Origin: CAWCWN01 sp963799245
GTDB taxonomy: Bacteria > Chloroflexota > Ktedonobacteria > Ktedonobacterales > Ktedonobacteraceae
Direction of reading: 5' to 3'
Length of the DNA: 64,000 nucleotides
Assembly (NCBI GenBank): GCA_963799245.1
Contig: CAWCWN010000004.1
Coordinates: forward strand, 1 to 64,000
A program made the translations under genes and the position numbers. Below, in pieces: positions 18,207 to 26,503 of the stretch (position 1 is the first letter of the stretch; each line of letters opens with the position of its first letter). A model generated the notes under the pieces. It did no database searches. It was not told the origin of the DNA and was given only the letters and a program-made list of their open reading frames with translations.

Positions 18207-19078
18207 ATGGCAGATCGTACTATTGACTCCTCTCCAGGTGAATCTCAAAAGGTTCAGCGCCTGGAAAAAAACGTCCTCACCGTTCCCAATGGCATCGCAC
18301 TCGCCGCCGCGGCAATGGCACCCGTAATAGCCGTCGTGCTGAATGCGCCTGCGGCAGGTCCTGAGGCGGGCGCGGCTCTCCCCCTCTCGTTCCTGTTAGC
18401 GTTTATCGCGTGTCTGCTGGTGGGAAATTCCGTGGTCCAGTTTGCGCGCAAACTTCCTTTACTCCCTGGTTGCAGCAGATCATCGACCTGTGTGCGATCG
18501 CGGGTATTTTCTCGTGCCTGCTCGCCATCCATAACACGACCGTGCGCATCATCTTCTCCATGGGCCGCGACCATGTGCTGCCGGCCTGGCTGGGGAACGT
18601 GCACCCGCGCTGGTTCTCTCCCTACACCGCCATTTTCGCGCAGACCATCTTCACCCTGCTGGTTGGCTTTGGCGTGGGCATCTGGCTTGGCCCCGGGGCA
18701 ACGGGCGCCTATGGCTTTACGGGGGCCATCGGGACGGTGGCGATCGTGGTCGTCTACATGCTCTGCGACATCGCCCTGATCCGCTACTTCTTCAATCTGC
18801 CCGAGCGCAACTGGTTCGTGCATATTGTGGTGCCTGTCCTGGGTGTGCTCGCGCTGGCCTACCCGCTCTGGTCGGTAGCCCAGCCCGGACAGGCCTATCC
18901 CTACGACCTGGTGATCTATATCGTGCTGGCCTGGCTGTTGTTTGGACTGGGGGCGTTTTTGTACCTGCGCTCGAAGTCTCCCGAGAAACTCACCGCCATC
19001 GGATCCTTCCTGGCCGATGAGAGCCTGGCCGAGGATCGCCTGATGCTGGACTCAACTCACCACGCCAGTACAGATTAG
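18207..19078 (+). pseudogene. Amino acid permease (APC superfamily) with internal deletion
   Basis: The first frame (18207 to about 18458) encodes the N-terminus and the first two helices (VPNGIALAAAAMAPVIAVVL, QFARKLP). The second (about 18458 to 19078) begins in a late helix (LQQIIDLCAIAGIFSCLLAI) and runs through HNTTVRIIFSMGRD to a normal C-terminus. Some 200 codons covering the middle helices are absent at the junction near 18455-18465, which also changes frame. An AAAGGAGG site precedes the start. It was presumably the uptake system for the catabolic operon that follows. Confidence 0.82.
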
Positions 19079-19092
19079 TTGGTGGTGCGGGT

Positions 19093-19830
19093 ATGATCAC
19101 AATAGAGAATAAACTCGTTTACTCCACGCTGGAGGAACTGGTAGATGGGCGGCACACGGCGCTGATCGTCGTGGACATGCAGAATGACTTCTGCAAGCCG
19201 GGCTGGGTCTTCGACCAGCTAGGCATCGATCTCTCGATGTACCCACCGATGATCCCGCGTCTCGCGCGCCTGCTGGGTGGCGCGCGCGAGGTGGGGGTGC
19301 CGGTCATCTATATTCAGATGACCGTGCTCCCCGGCCGCCGGAGCGACTCTCCGGCCCAGCTGCGCTTCAATATGCGGCTGCACCTGGCTTCTCACCAGTT
19401 GAACGAGTCGCTGCTCTATACGCTGCAGGGTACACCCGGGCAGGCGATCATCTCTGAGCTGGCACCCAGACCGGGCGATCTCGTTGTAACTAAATATCGC
19501 TCAAGTGCTTTCTGGGGCACAAACCTGGATATGCTCCTGCGCAGCAACAAGATCGAGACGGTCATTATATGCGGCTGTACGACCGAGGGGTGCGTCAAAT
19601 CAACCGCGCGCGACGCGCTCTTCAACGACTATTACGTTGTGCTGACGGAAGATTGCGTGGCTAGCGATGACGCGCTCCAGCACCAGGCCTCGCTTTTTCT
19701 GATGCGCCACCGCTTCGACGTTGCCTCGTCCGCCAATATCCTGGCCGTCTGGCAGGGGCCTCAACAGAGCGCGCAGGCAGCCGGGGCCGGAAGCGGTAAG
19801 TCTGCGAGAGGCGCGGCCGCACTGGAGTAG
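19093..19830 (+). CDS. Cysteine hydrolase (isochorismatase-like family)
   Basis: 245 residues. The triad of the family is visible: Asp28 (VDMQNDF), Lys134 (VVTKYRSSAF) and Cys167 (GCTTEGCV). Members cleave amides or ureides such as N-carbamoyl compounds, nicotinamide, biuret and ureidoacrylate. The start at 19093 lies 14 bp after the permease stop. Genes for a permease, this hydrolase, an SDR and a glutamine-synthetase-like ligase follow each other closely, indicating catabolism of an amine or amide. The exact substrate cannot be read from the sequence. Confidence 0.85.
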   Translation: MITIENKLVYSTLEELVDGRHTALIVVDMQNDFCKPGWVFDQLGIDLSMYPPMIPRLARLLGGAREVGVPVIYIQMTVLPGRRSDSPAQLRFNMRLHLASHQLNESLLYTLQGTPGQAIISELAPRPGDLVVTKYRSSAFWGTNLDMLLRSNKIETVIICGCTTEGCVKSTARDALFNDYYVVLTEDCVASDDALQHQASLFLMRHRFDVASSANILAVWQGPQQSAQAAGAGSGKSARGAAALE

Positions 19831-19863
19831 CCACTTACAAATTGGAGAGGAGAATCATTTATC

Positions 19864-20613
19864 ATGGGCAAGCTACAGGGTAAGACCGCTATCGTGACGG
19901 GCGCGGCGCATGGCATAGGACGCGGCATCGCCGAGGCTTTCGCCAGCGAAGGCGCGGATGTTGCGCTTGCTGATATAGCGGCACCCGGACAGGCGCAGGC
20001 GGTGCTCGAGGCTATTCGCCACGCCGGGCGCAGCGCCCTGTACGTGCGGACGGATGTCGCGGAGGAGCAGCAGGTGCGGGCGATGGTGGATGCCGTCCTG
20101 GAGACATTCGGGCATATCGATATCCTGGTGAACAACGCCGGCATTTTTACCCAAGGGCTGGTGGAGGATCTGCCGGTGGCAGACTGGGACCGTGTGCTCA
20201 ATGTCAACCTGCGCGGCACCTTCCTCTGCGCCCACTATGTCCTTCCACACATGCTCAAGCAGGGCTCGGGGCGAATCATCAATATCGCCTCGCAGCTTGG
20301 ATATATAGGGGGCACCGAGGTGGCGCACTACAGCGCCAGCAAAGGCGGCGTGATCGCCTTTACAAAGGCCCTGGCGCGCGAGGTCGCGACCCGCAATGTA
20401 CTTGTCAACGGCATAGCGCCGGGTCCCATCCTTACGGACCTGCTGGCTTCCGAGACGGAGGATTGGAAGGCGGCCAAGCTGGCGGAGCTGCCGATCGGGC
20501 GTTTTGGCGAGGTGCGCGAGGTCGCGCCTACCGCTGTCTTCCTCGCCTCCGACGATGCGACCTACTACGTCGGTCAGATTCTCGGCCCTAATGGCGGGGA
20601 TGTGATGCTCTAA
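19864..20613 (+). CDS. Short-chain dehydrogenase/reductase
   Basis: 249 residues, classical SDR: Rossmann motif TGAAHGIG at 12-19, NNAG at about 90, catalytic Ser in NIASQLGYIGG, Tyr157 and Lys161 (HYSASKGG), and a PG motif (GIAPGPILTD). It uses NAD(P)H. A GGAGAGGAG site lies upstream of ATG 19864. It is part of the operon with the cysteine hydrolase and the glutamine-synthetase-like gene. Confidence 0.88.
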   Translation: MGKLQGKTAIVTGAAHGIGRGIAEAFASEGADVALADIAAPGQAQAVLEAIRHAGRSALYVRTDVAEEQQVRAMVDAVLETFGHIDILVNNAGIFTQGLVEDLPVADWDRVLNVNLRGTFLCAHYVLPHMLKQGSGRIINIASQLGYIGGTEVAHYSASKGGVIAFTKALAREVATRNVLVNGIAPGPILTDLLASETEDWKAAKLAELPIGRFGEVREVAPTAVFLASDDATYYVGQILGPNGGDVML

Positions 20614-20641
20614 CACACTACTAAAGAAGGGTCGAAAGACT

Positions 20642-21991
20642 ATGAATGATGCAGAAGTGATCAACCGGGCCCAGGCCGCTGGCGTCCAACTGGTGCGCTT
20701 CCTGTATTGTGACCACAGCGGGGTGACGCGGGGCAAGGCGATTTTCGTGGGGCACCTGACAAACAAGCTCCGCGAGGGCCTGGGGTTAACGCGCGCACAG
20801 ATGGCGATGAACCTGCTTGAGCAGCTCAGCGATATCGAGGGGATGGAGCCCGTGGGTGAGATTCGCCTGGTGCCCGATCCCGCGACGTTCAGCGTTCTGC
20901 CCTGGGCCCCCGCCAGCGCGAGCCTTATATGCGACCAGCTGGACCACGACCACCGCAACTGGGGCGCCTGTCCGCGCTCGTTCCTGAAGGAGGTAGTGGC
21001 AAGCGCAGAGAGTTTGGGCATCAAGCTGGAGGCCACCTTTGAAAACGAGTTTTACCTGGCGCGTGAGAAGGATGGCGTCTATCTCCCCTTTGATCATGCG
21101 CCGGTCTATAGCTCAATTGGGCTGGACCTCTCGGCTCAGGTCATGCATGATATTGTCAGGGCGCTGGGCGAGCAGGGCCTTATTGTAGAGCAGGCTATCA
21201 ATGAATTTGGACCGGGGCAGCAAGAGATCTCTGTGCGCCATACAGCGGCCCTGCGCGCCGCGGACAACCAGATCAAGCTGCGCGATACCGTGCGCGGGGT
21301 AGCTTTGCAGCATAGCCTGCTGGCCAGCTTCGCGCCTAAACCCTTTCCGGATGAGATCGGCAGTGGCTGCCATGTTCACTTCAGCCTCTGGGATAGCGAG
21401 AGCGAGCGCAACCTGCTCTACGACCCGCAGGATACGCGCGGCCTCAGCCAGCTCGGGCGCTACTTTATCGCCGGTATCCTGGCGCACCTGCCCGCCCTGC
21501 TTGCTCTGACCTGTCCCAGCTACAACTCCTACCGCCGCCTGCAGCCGCACATGTGGAGCTCAGCATATACTGCATGGGGCTTTGATAATCGTGAGGCGGC
21601 TGTGCGGGTGGTTTCGCCGTTCTGGGGGCGAGAAGAGCTGACATACAACCTCGAACTCAAGTGCGTGGACGGGAGCGCCAATCCCTATCTAGCGCTGGGA
21701 GGGCTGCTTGCCGCCGGCCTGGATGGCATCAGGCGCAAGCTTGATCCCGGGGCGCCCTGCGAACACGACCCGGACAAACTCAGCGAGGCTGAACGCGAAC
21801 GCAACTCCATTCGCCGCCTGCCGGTAACGATGGCCGCCGCCTTGGACGAACTGGAAGATGATATACTCTTCATGGAGACGATGGGAGATCTGATGAGCCG
21901 CTCCTACCTGGCGGTGCGTCGCTCCGAGGAGCGGGTCTTCGTCAGGCAGGATAGCGATTTCGAGATCCGCAATCACTTCTACAAGTTCTAG
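20642..21991 (+). CDS. Glutamine synthetase family protein (gamma-glutamyl-amine ligase type)
   Basis: 449 residues: beta-grasp N-terminus (RFLYCDHSGVTRGKAI) and catalytic barrel with ENEFYL, GSGCHVHFSLW (about 239-249), NSYRRLQPHMW (about 295) and NREAAVRV (about 316). True GlnA has NSYKRL and a longer conserved set. The divergence and context point to a gamma-glutamylation enzyme acting on an amine in a degradative pathway rather than ammonia assimilation. An AAGAAGGG site precedes ATG 20642. It is the last gene of the operon. Confidence 0.85.
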   Translation: MNDAEVINRAQAAGVQLVRFLYCDHSGVTRGKAIFVGHLTNKLREGLGLTRAQMAMNLLEQLSDIEGMEPVGEIRLVPDPATFSVLPWAPASASLICDQLDHDHRNWGACPRSFLKEVVASAESLGIKLEATFENEFYLAREKDGVYLPFDHAPVYSSIGLDLSAQVMHDIVRALGEQGLIVEQAINEFGPGQQEISVRHTAALRAADNQIKLRDTVRGVALQHSLLASFAPKPFPDEIGSGCHVHFSLWDSESERNLLYDPQDTRGLSQLGRYFIAGILAHLPALLALTCPSYNSYRRLQPHMWSSAYTAWGFDNREAAVRVVSPFWGREELTYNLELKCVDGSANPYLALGGLLAAGLDGIRRKLDPGAPCEHDPDKLSEAERERNSIRRLPVTMAAALDELEDDILFMETMGDLMSRSYLAVRRSEERVFVRQDSDFEIRNHFYKF

Positions 21992-22043
21992 CGCGCCTGT
22001 GATCACGCATTGAGGCGTTGTAGGCTCCTGGGAAGTAATAGAG

Positions 22044-22263
22044 ATGGACCGACTGCAAGGGAAAGTGGTTTTGCTTAACTACTCCACCTGCAGTACAGGA
22101 TCGCGCAAGACGCGCTGATCGTCGGATCAAGCGGCCTGAGCCATGGCCCAGGCTGGCATACCCTGAAAAATGGCCAGATGCTGATGATCTCACGCGCGAC
22201 ACTTGGAGTTACTATTGTCGATATCACTCAAAGTAAGAAAAGTCCAATAGAGGAGCAGTACCT
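22044..22263 (+). pseudogene. Short gene remnants between the GS-like gene and the GntR gene
   Basis: ATG 22044 opens MDRLQGKVVLLN, the usual first residues of an SDR, but the frame then loses all homology and stops. From about 22090 another frame reads ALIVGSSGLSHGPGW and continues to about 22260 without recognised identity. Both look like pieces left by deletions. Confidence 0.45.
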
Positions 22264-22923
22264 ATTACAACTTCAGAGATAGCTATAAAAAAGACAGCTC
22301 GCGCCAGTGACGTGGCTTACGAACAGCTGCGAGCTATGATCATCGATTTACGTCTACCGCCAGGGCTGATGCTGGATGAGCTATCTCTGGCGGCCGAAAT
22401 CGGCCTGGGAAGGACGCCGGTACATGAAGCCGTGGCCCGCCTGGTGATCGACCGCCTGGTGACGGTGCTGCCGCGTCGCGGGCTGATGATCGCGCCGATA
22501 GGGCTGGAGCGGGTGCGCGAGCTCTTTGAGGCGCGCGAGGCCATCGAATGCGGCATTGCTTACTTTGCAGTGCAGCACGCGACAGCCGATGATATCGTGG
22601 AATTGCGCCGGCTGATTGAGGCCGCGGAGTGCGCTCGCGAAGAGGCCGATGCGCTGCGCTTCTTAGAGGATGACCAGCGCATTCACCGTTACCTGGCCCA
22701 TAGCGTGCGCAACACCTTCCTGCAGGACGCCGCCGACTGCATCCTACTGCATAACCTGCGTTTCTGGCGTTTCTATTTCTCGACGCGCCATGCGCAGCCG
22801 GGCACGCTGATTTCGCATCAGCCATTGCTCGCGGCCCTGGAGCGGCGCGATGCGCAGGGAGCATTCGTCGCCATGCACGAGCACATTCTCCTCTCACGTA
22901 CCCTGCTGAACGCGCTGTTCTGA
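22264..22923 (+). CDS. GntR-family (FCD) transcriptional regulator with probable ATT start
   Basis: The natural N-terminus reads (M)TTSEIAIKKTARASDVAYEQL from ATT 22264, with AGGAG at 22251-22255, 8 nt upstream. The first standard start in frame is GTG 22312, which lacks a good binding site and would remove part of the winged helix. An N-terminal wHTH (VAYEQLRAMI, GLGRTPVHEAVARL) is followed by an FCD ligand domain (LFEAREAIE, HNLRFWRF, HEHILLSR) containing the metal-binding histidine candidates. It probably controls the preceding amine/amide operon. Total 219 residues. Confidence 0.8.
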   Translation: MTTSEIAIKKTARASDVAYEQLRAMIIDLRLPPGLMLDELSLAAEIGLGRTPVHEAVARLVIDRLVTVLPRRGLMIAPIGLERVRELFEAREAIECGIAYFAVQHATADDIVELRRLIEAAECAREEADALRFLEDDQRIHRYLAHSVRNTFLQDAADCILLHNLRFWRFYFSTRHAQPGTLISHQPLLAALERRDAQGAFVAMHEHILLSRTLLNALF

Positions 22924-23182
22924 GCAGAGATAGGCCGCGTCTATCAGGCTCTGACCTCTGGCATTGAGTCCAAGACCCTGGCCCATCCTGTTCATGGCAT
23001 AGCCGATTGGTGGCGATGGCCTGGTTCATCGGCCACCGCGATGTTGAGGACACGGCTGATTGAGCTATACCTAGCCGTGTGTTGCTCTTTGCTTCCATCT
23101 GTCCAAGCTTGCCTCATATGCCGCCTCGTTAGTGCGTATGAGACGTCTACAGTTTGCATGTACGTCGAAAGGAGGATCCATC

Positions 23183-23731
23183 GTGCAAGAGGCTGTGGTA
23201 TCGCTGCTTACTACCTGGGAAAACTTTTACGTCATCATAGGCTCCTCTGCTGCGGCCCTGACGGGATTGATGTTCGTGGTGATCACATTGATCGCGGGGA
23301 CTCGGGTGCGAAGGTCGAGTGGGTCGATTGCGGCATTCGGCACGCCAACCGTCGTGCATTTTTGCTCCGCGCTCCTCGTCGCCGCGATTCTCAGCGCGCC
23401 CTGGCAGGTGCTCTGGAATCCCGGTCTTCTGCTCGGCCTCTCCGGTCTCAGGGGGGTGACGTACATCGTCATCGTTGTACGGCGGGCGCGCCGTCAGACT
23501 GAATATAGCCCGGTACTGGAAGACTGGCTCTGGCATACAGTCTTTCCGCTCGTCTCGTACACAGTACTCGTCGTCGCGGCGATTATACTCCCGGTCAATC
23601 CGGCACCGGCATTGTTCGGCATCGGTGCGGTGACGGTTCTGCTCCTGTTCATCGGTATCCACAACTCGTGGGATACCGTGACATACCTTGTCTTCGAGCG
23701 CTCCCAGCTGGAGAACGAGAGTCAGGACTAG
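23183..23731 (+). CDS. Integral membrane protein of unknown function
   Basis: 182 residues. GTG 23183 is chosen because AAAGGAGG sits at 23168-23175; the upstream ATG has no site. Four to five transmembrane helices are visible (GSSAAALTGLMFVVITLIAG, VVHFCSALLVAAILSAPW, LWHTVFPLVSYTVLVVAAII, ALFGIGAVTVLLLFIGI). The conserved-looking N-terminal ENFYVIIGSSAAALTGLMFV resembles uncharacterised bacterial membrane proteins. The gene is monocistronic, with a terminator hairpin 18 bp downstream. Confidence 0.7.
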   Translation: MQEAVVSLLTTWENFYVIIGSSAAALTGLMFVVITLIAGTRVRRSSGSIAAFGTPTVVHFCSALLVAAILSAPWQVLWNPGLLLGLSGLRGVTYIVIVVRRARRQTEYSPVLEDWLWHTVFPLVSYTVLVVAAIILPVNPAPALFGIGAVTVLLLFIGIHNSWDTVTYLVFERSQLENESQD

Positions 23732-23748
23732 AAGCGCCTGGCTTGCAT

Positions 23749-23786
23749 GCCCAGGGCAGATGCGATTGGCCGCGCCTGCCCTGGGC
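23749..23786. terminator. Hairpin after membrane-protein gene
   Basis: 11-bp perfect stem GCCCAGGGCAG / CTGCCCTGGGC with a 16-nt loop, 18 bp after the stop. No U-tract. Confidence 0.5.
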
Positions 23787-23825
23787 GTGCCACTTGCCCA
23801 TAGAAGGTATTTGGCGCATGTTGAC

Positions 23826-23839
23826 ATCGATATATCGAT
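23826..23839. promoter_or_regulatory. 14-bp palindrome upstream of xylA
   Basis: ATCGATATATCGAT overlaps a TTGACA hexamer (23821-23826) about 210 bp before xylA. It could be an operator placed on a -35 element. No regulator gene of the xylose type is nearby. Confidence 0.35.
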
Positions 23840-24046
23840 CAAATCATCGGCTTTTCGCCAAGGGTTGACTTCATATGATCATGCTGCGCCAGGGACGCAG
23901 GCAGTGACCGCAGCTCCTGCAACCCATTGCGGCATAGCACTCAAAGTGCTACCCTGAAGACGTAATATAGAGGGCCTGGAGGGCTCGCAAGGTTAGTTCG
24001 GCCAGTATGAGAAGATCGATCTCAAGCAAAGGAGCTCACAGAAGGT

Positions 24047-25234
24047 ATGACCACAGAAAGCAGCAGCGACCAGTACACGCCGCGTAAAGAGGATAAGTTT
24101 AGTTTTGGTTTGTGGACTGTCGGCAACCGCGGGCGCGATCCCTTTGGTGACTTCGTGCGCCCGGAACTCAGCCCCGTGCGCAGCGTCCAGAAACTCTCCG
24201 AGCTGGGGGCCTGGGGTATCAACCTACACGACAACGACCTCGTGCCCTTCAATGCGACGCTCGCGGAGCGTGACCGCATTGTACGCGAATTCAAGCAGGC
24301 GCTTAACGACTATGGCATGGTCGTACCTATGGCCACAACCAACCTCTTCTTTCACCCGATTTTCAAGGATGGGGCATTTACCTCGGTCGATCCCAGCGTG
24401 CGCACATTTGCCCTGCAGAAGACCATGCGGGCCATCGACCTGGGTGTGGAGCTGGGCGCGCAGACCTATGTCTTCTGGGGTGGGCGTGAGGGTGTGGATG
24501 CCGAGGCGAGCAAGGATCCCGTCGAGGCCGTCAAACGCATGCGTGAGGCCATCAACTTCCTCAGCGACTACGCCATTGACAACGGCTACAACCTGCGCTT
24601 CGCCCTCGAGCCCAAACCCAACGAGCCGCGTTCAGATACCTATTTCCCCACCATTGGGCATATGCTGGCATTTATCTATACCCTCGAGCATCCTGATATG
24701 GTGGGCCTCAACCCGGAGGTCGCCCACGAGCATATGCTGGGCCTGAACTTCGTACATGGTGTGGCCCAGGCGCTGGAAGCGGGTAAGCTCTTCCACATCG
24801 ACCTCAACGACCAGAAGGGGCCGCGCTTTGACCAGGATCTGCGCTTTGCCAGCGAGAACATCAAGAGCATGTTTTTTCTGGTCAAGCTATTGGAGGACCA
24901 GGGGTACGACGGCTCGCGTCACTTCGACGCCCACGCCTATCGCACTGAGGATGAGCAGGGGGTATGGGATTTCGCCGCCAGCTGTATGCGCACCTATAAC
25001 ATTCTGAAGGAAAAGGCGCGCTGCTTCAACGCCGACGCTGAGATTCAGGCCTTGCTCAAAGAGATCAACAGTGGCGATGCGGAACATGCGGCCCTCTTCA
25101 GTGGTGGCTATAGCAAAGAAGCAGCCAGCAGACTCAAGGGTCTTGACTTCGACGTGGAGAGCATGGCCAGGCGTGGCTTCGGCTACGAGAGGCTCGACCA
25201 GCTGACGATTGATCTCCTGCTGGGAGTGCGTTAG
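24047..25234 (+). CDS. xylA: Xylose isomerase
   Basis: 395 residues, the short class I type found in Actinobacteria and Chloroflexi. Catalytic His61 and Asp64 (LHDNDLVPF), the metal ligands in ALEPKPNEPR (Glu, Lys) and HIDLNDQ, and the C-terminal FDAHAYR are visible. It interconverts D-xylose and D-xylulose in the cytoplasm. An AAAGGAG site precedes ATG 24047. No xylulokinase or xylose transporter lies in the window. Confidence 0.95.
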   Translation: MTTESSSDQYTPRKEDKFSFGLWTVGNRGRDPFGDFVRPELSPVRSVQKLSELGAWGINLHDNDLVPFNATLAERDRIVREFKQALNDYGMVVPMATTNLFFHPIFKDGAFTSVDPSVRTFALQKTMRAIDLGVELGAQTYVFWGGREGVDAEASKDPVEAVKRMREAINFLSDYAIDNGYNLRFALEPKPNEPRSDTYFPTIGHMLAFIYTLEHPDMVGLNPEVAHEHMLGLNFVHGVAQALEAGKLFHIDLNDQKGPRFDQDLRFASENIKSMFFLVKLLEDQGYDGSRHFDAHAYRTEDEQGVWDFAASCMRTYNILKEKARCFNADAEIQALLKEINSGDAEHAALFSGGYSKEAASRLKGLDFDVESMARRGFGYERLDQLTIDLLLGVR

Positions 25235-25525
25235 ATCTATCCTCTATCATGAGCAGGGAAGTCACGTTTGCCTGCTCTTTCTCACATCGTGTACGCCCCG
25301 TGGCCGTTCCTCTGTGGGGAAGTACCATTGCGCCGGGTTGCGCTTAGTGTGCGAGCGCATGTAATCGCCTGACTGGGAGCTCAGGCAGGGTAATCGGTCG
25401 GATGGGAATAGGATGCATGGGAAGCCGTGTTACAAGTAGTAGAGCCTGTCATTGGCTGTTAGTAGATGTATCGGGCGTAGTGAGCAGGCCCGCATGCGAG
25501 TCGCTTGAACGAAAGGAACATTCCT

Positions 25526-25837
25526 ATGGCGGATGAATTGCCTGTCCAGAATAGCGGTAAATGGACGTTTAATTTGCAACAGGCCCAGAACTTGCAGTTC
25601 CGCATTGCCCCCGAGCAGGGGACGAGCGACCAGGTTATTATTGAAGGCCACGATATCAGCGCGCTCCTCGATTTCCTCTATGATAACCGGGAACTGATCT
25701 ATGAAGCGACTCATGACGAGGCGCTGCGCCATATGGAAGCGTTGCATCACTCCGGTGGCGGGAATGTGGAGGCGAGGCGCATCGAGCGTTTCTTTTACAT
25801 TGATGATGGGATGCAGCGTATTCAAGGCGATCTATAG
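25526..25837 (+). CDS. Hypothetical protein, 103 residues
   Basis: Start at ATG 25526 with AAAGGA 8 nt upstream. The acidic soluble protein (WTFNLQQAQNLQFRI, DQVIIEGHDISALLDFLYDN, FFYIDDGMQRI) has no recognised domain. The dense pattern of beta and alpha segments and a downstream terminator suggest a real gene. Confidence 0.6.
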   Translation: MADELPVQNSGKWTFNLQQAQNLQFRIAPEQGTSDQVIIEGHDISALLDFLYDNRELIYEATHDEALRHMEALHHSGGGNVEARRIERFFYIDDGMQRIQGDL

Positions 25838-25880
25838 GTACTCTCAGGCGCGCGAGCTTATGTCTGTTGTTTGACCTCAC

Positions 25881-25902
25881 GCCCGCAGTGAACACTGCGG
25901 GC
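25881..25902. terminator. Hairpin after the 103-residue gene
   Basis: 10-bp perfect stem GCCCGCAGTG / CACTGCGGGC with a 2-nt spacer (loop larger in practice), 43 bp after the stop. Confidence 0.5.
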
Positions 25903-26089
25903 AGTTGCGCTGGCCTGACGAAGTGTAGTGCTCCTCTTTGGCGTGGTCCTCCAGTCCATCCCGTACTGGGTCGCTCTCTGCGATCTGCCCTGCGCTAAAA
26001 AGTGCAACCTGGACGAAGAAAATTACTATCTAGACAATATGCCGAGAATTTGGCATACTATAGCCAGGCTTCATTGATACATACAACAC

Positions 26090-26412
26090 AAAAGCGAAGA
26101 TGGGGAAAAGTAGGCGCAGGCGCGGGATGCAGAGAGAGAGAGCCATCGGCTGCGAGCCCTTTCACCGGCAGGTGTGCTGAAGTTCGCCCCAGAGCTGGCT
26201 GTTGAGCGTCTATGCGGCGCGCATGAGATGGGTAGACAGCCCCGGAGGTCCCCGTTAGCGGACAAACCAAGTGGAATGCAGGTATGCGCTTCATCCCCAA
26301 TGCAAACGAATGGGAACGTGCTTTCAGCCTGCGTTCAAGATGGGTGGTACCACGGAGTAACATGCTGGTAACTTCGTCCCTGGAGACGAATGGTTGTCAG
26401 CTTTTTTTTTAT
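26090..26412 (+). promoter_or_regulatory. T-box leader (tRNA-Phe sensing) of pheST
   Basis: Hallmarks are present in order. The Stem I region has an AAAAGTAGG (AGTA) motif at about 26105-26113 and GAGAGAGCC/GCTGCGAGCC at about 26135-26160. The specifier loop GAAGTTCGCC has TTC at 26183-26185, followed by a purine; TTC is a Phe codon. The T-box sequence TGGGTGGTACCACGG is at 26341-26355. Finally a terminator hairpin (TTCGTC/GACGAA core, 26373-26390) is followed by nine T residues at 26402-26410. Uncharged tRNA-Phe would stabilise the antiterminator and allow pheST transcription. Confidence 0.92.
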
Positions 26413-26503
26413 TCTCCTGTTCAGTTGAGGTAGGGGCCTTGCACCTACGTAAAGAGGAACGGGAGGCTACAAGAGAGAGGCAGACGTGAACAAGGGACAT
26501 ACG

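Noticed and set aside
19873..21036. 387-codon minus-strand ORF
   Set aside because: Spans the complement of both the SDR and the GS-like gene, which are unambiguous.
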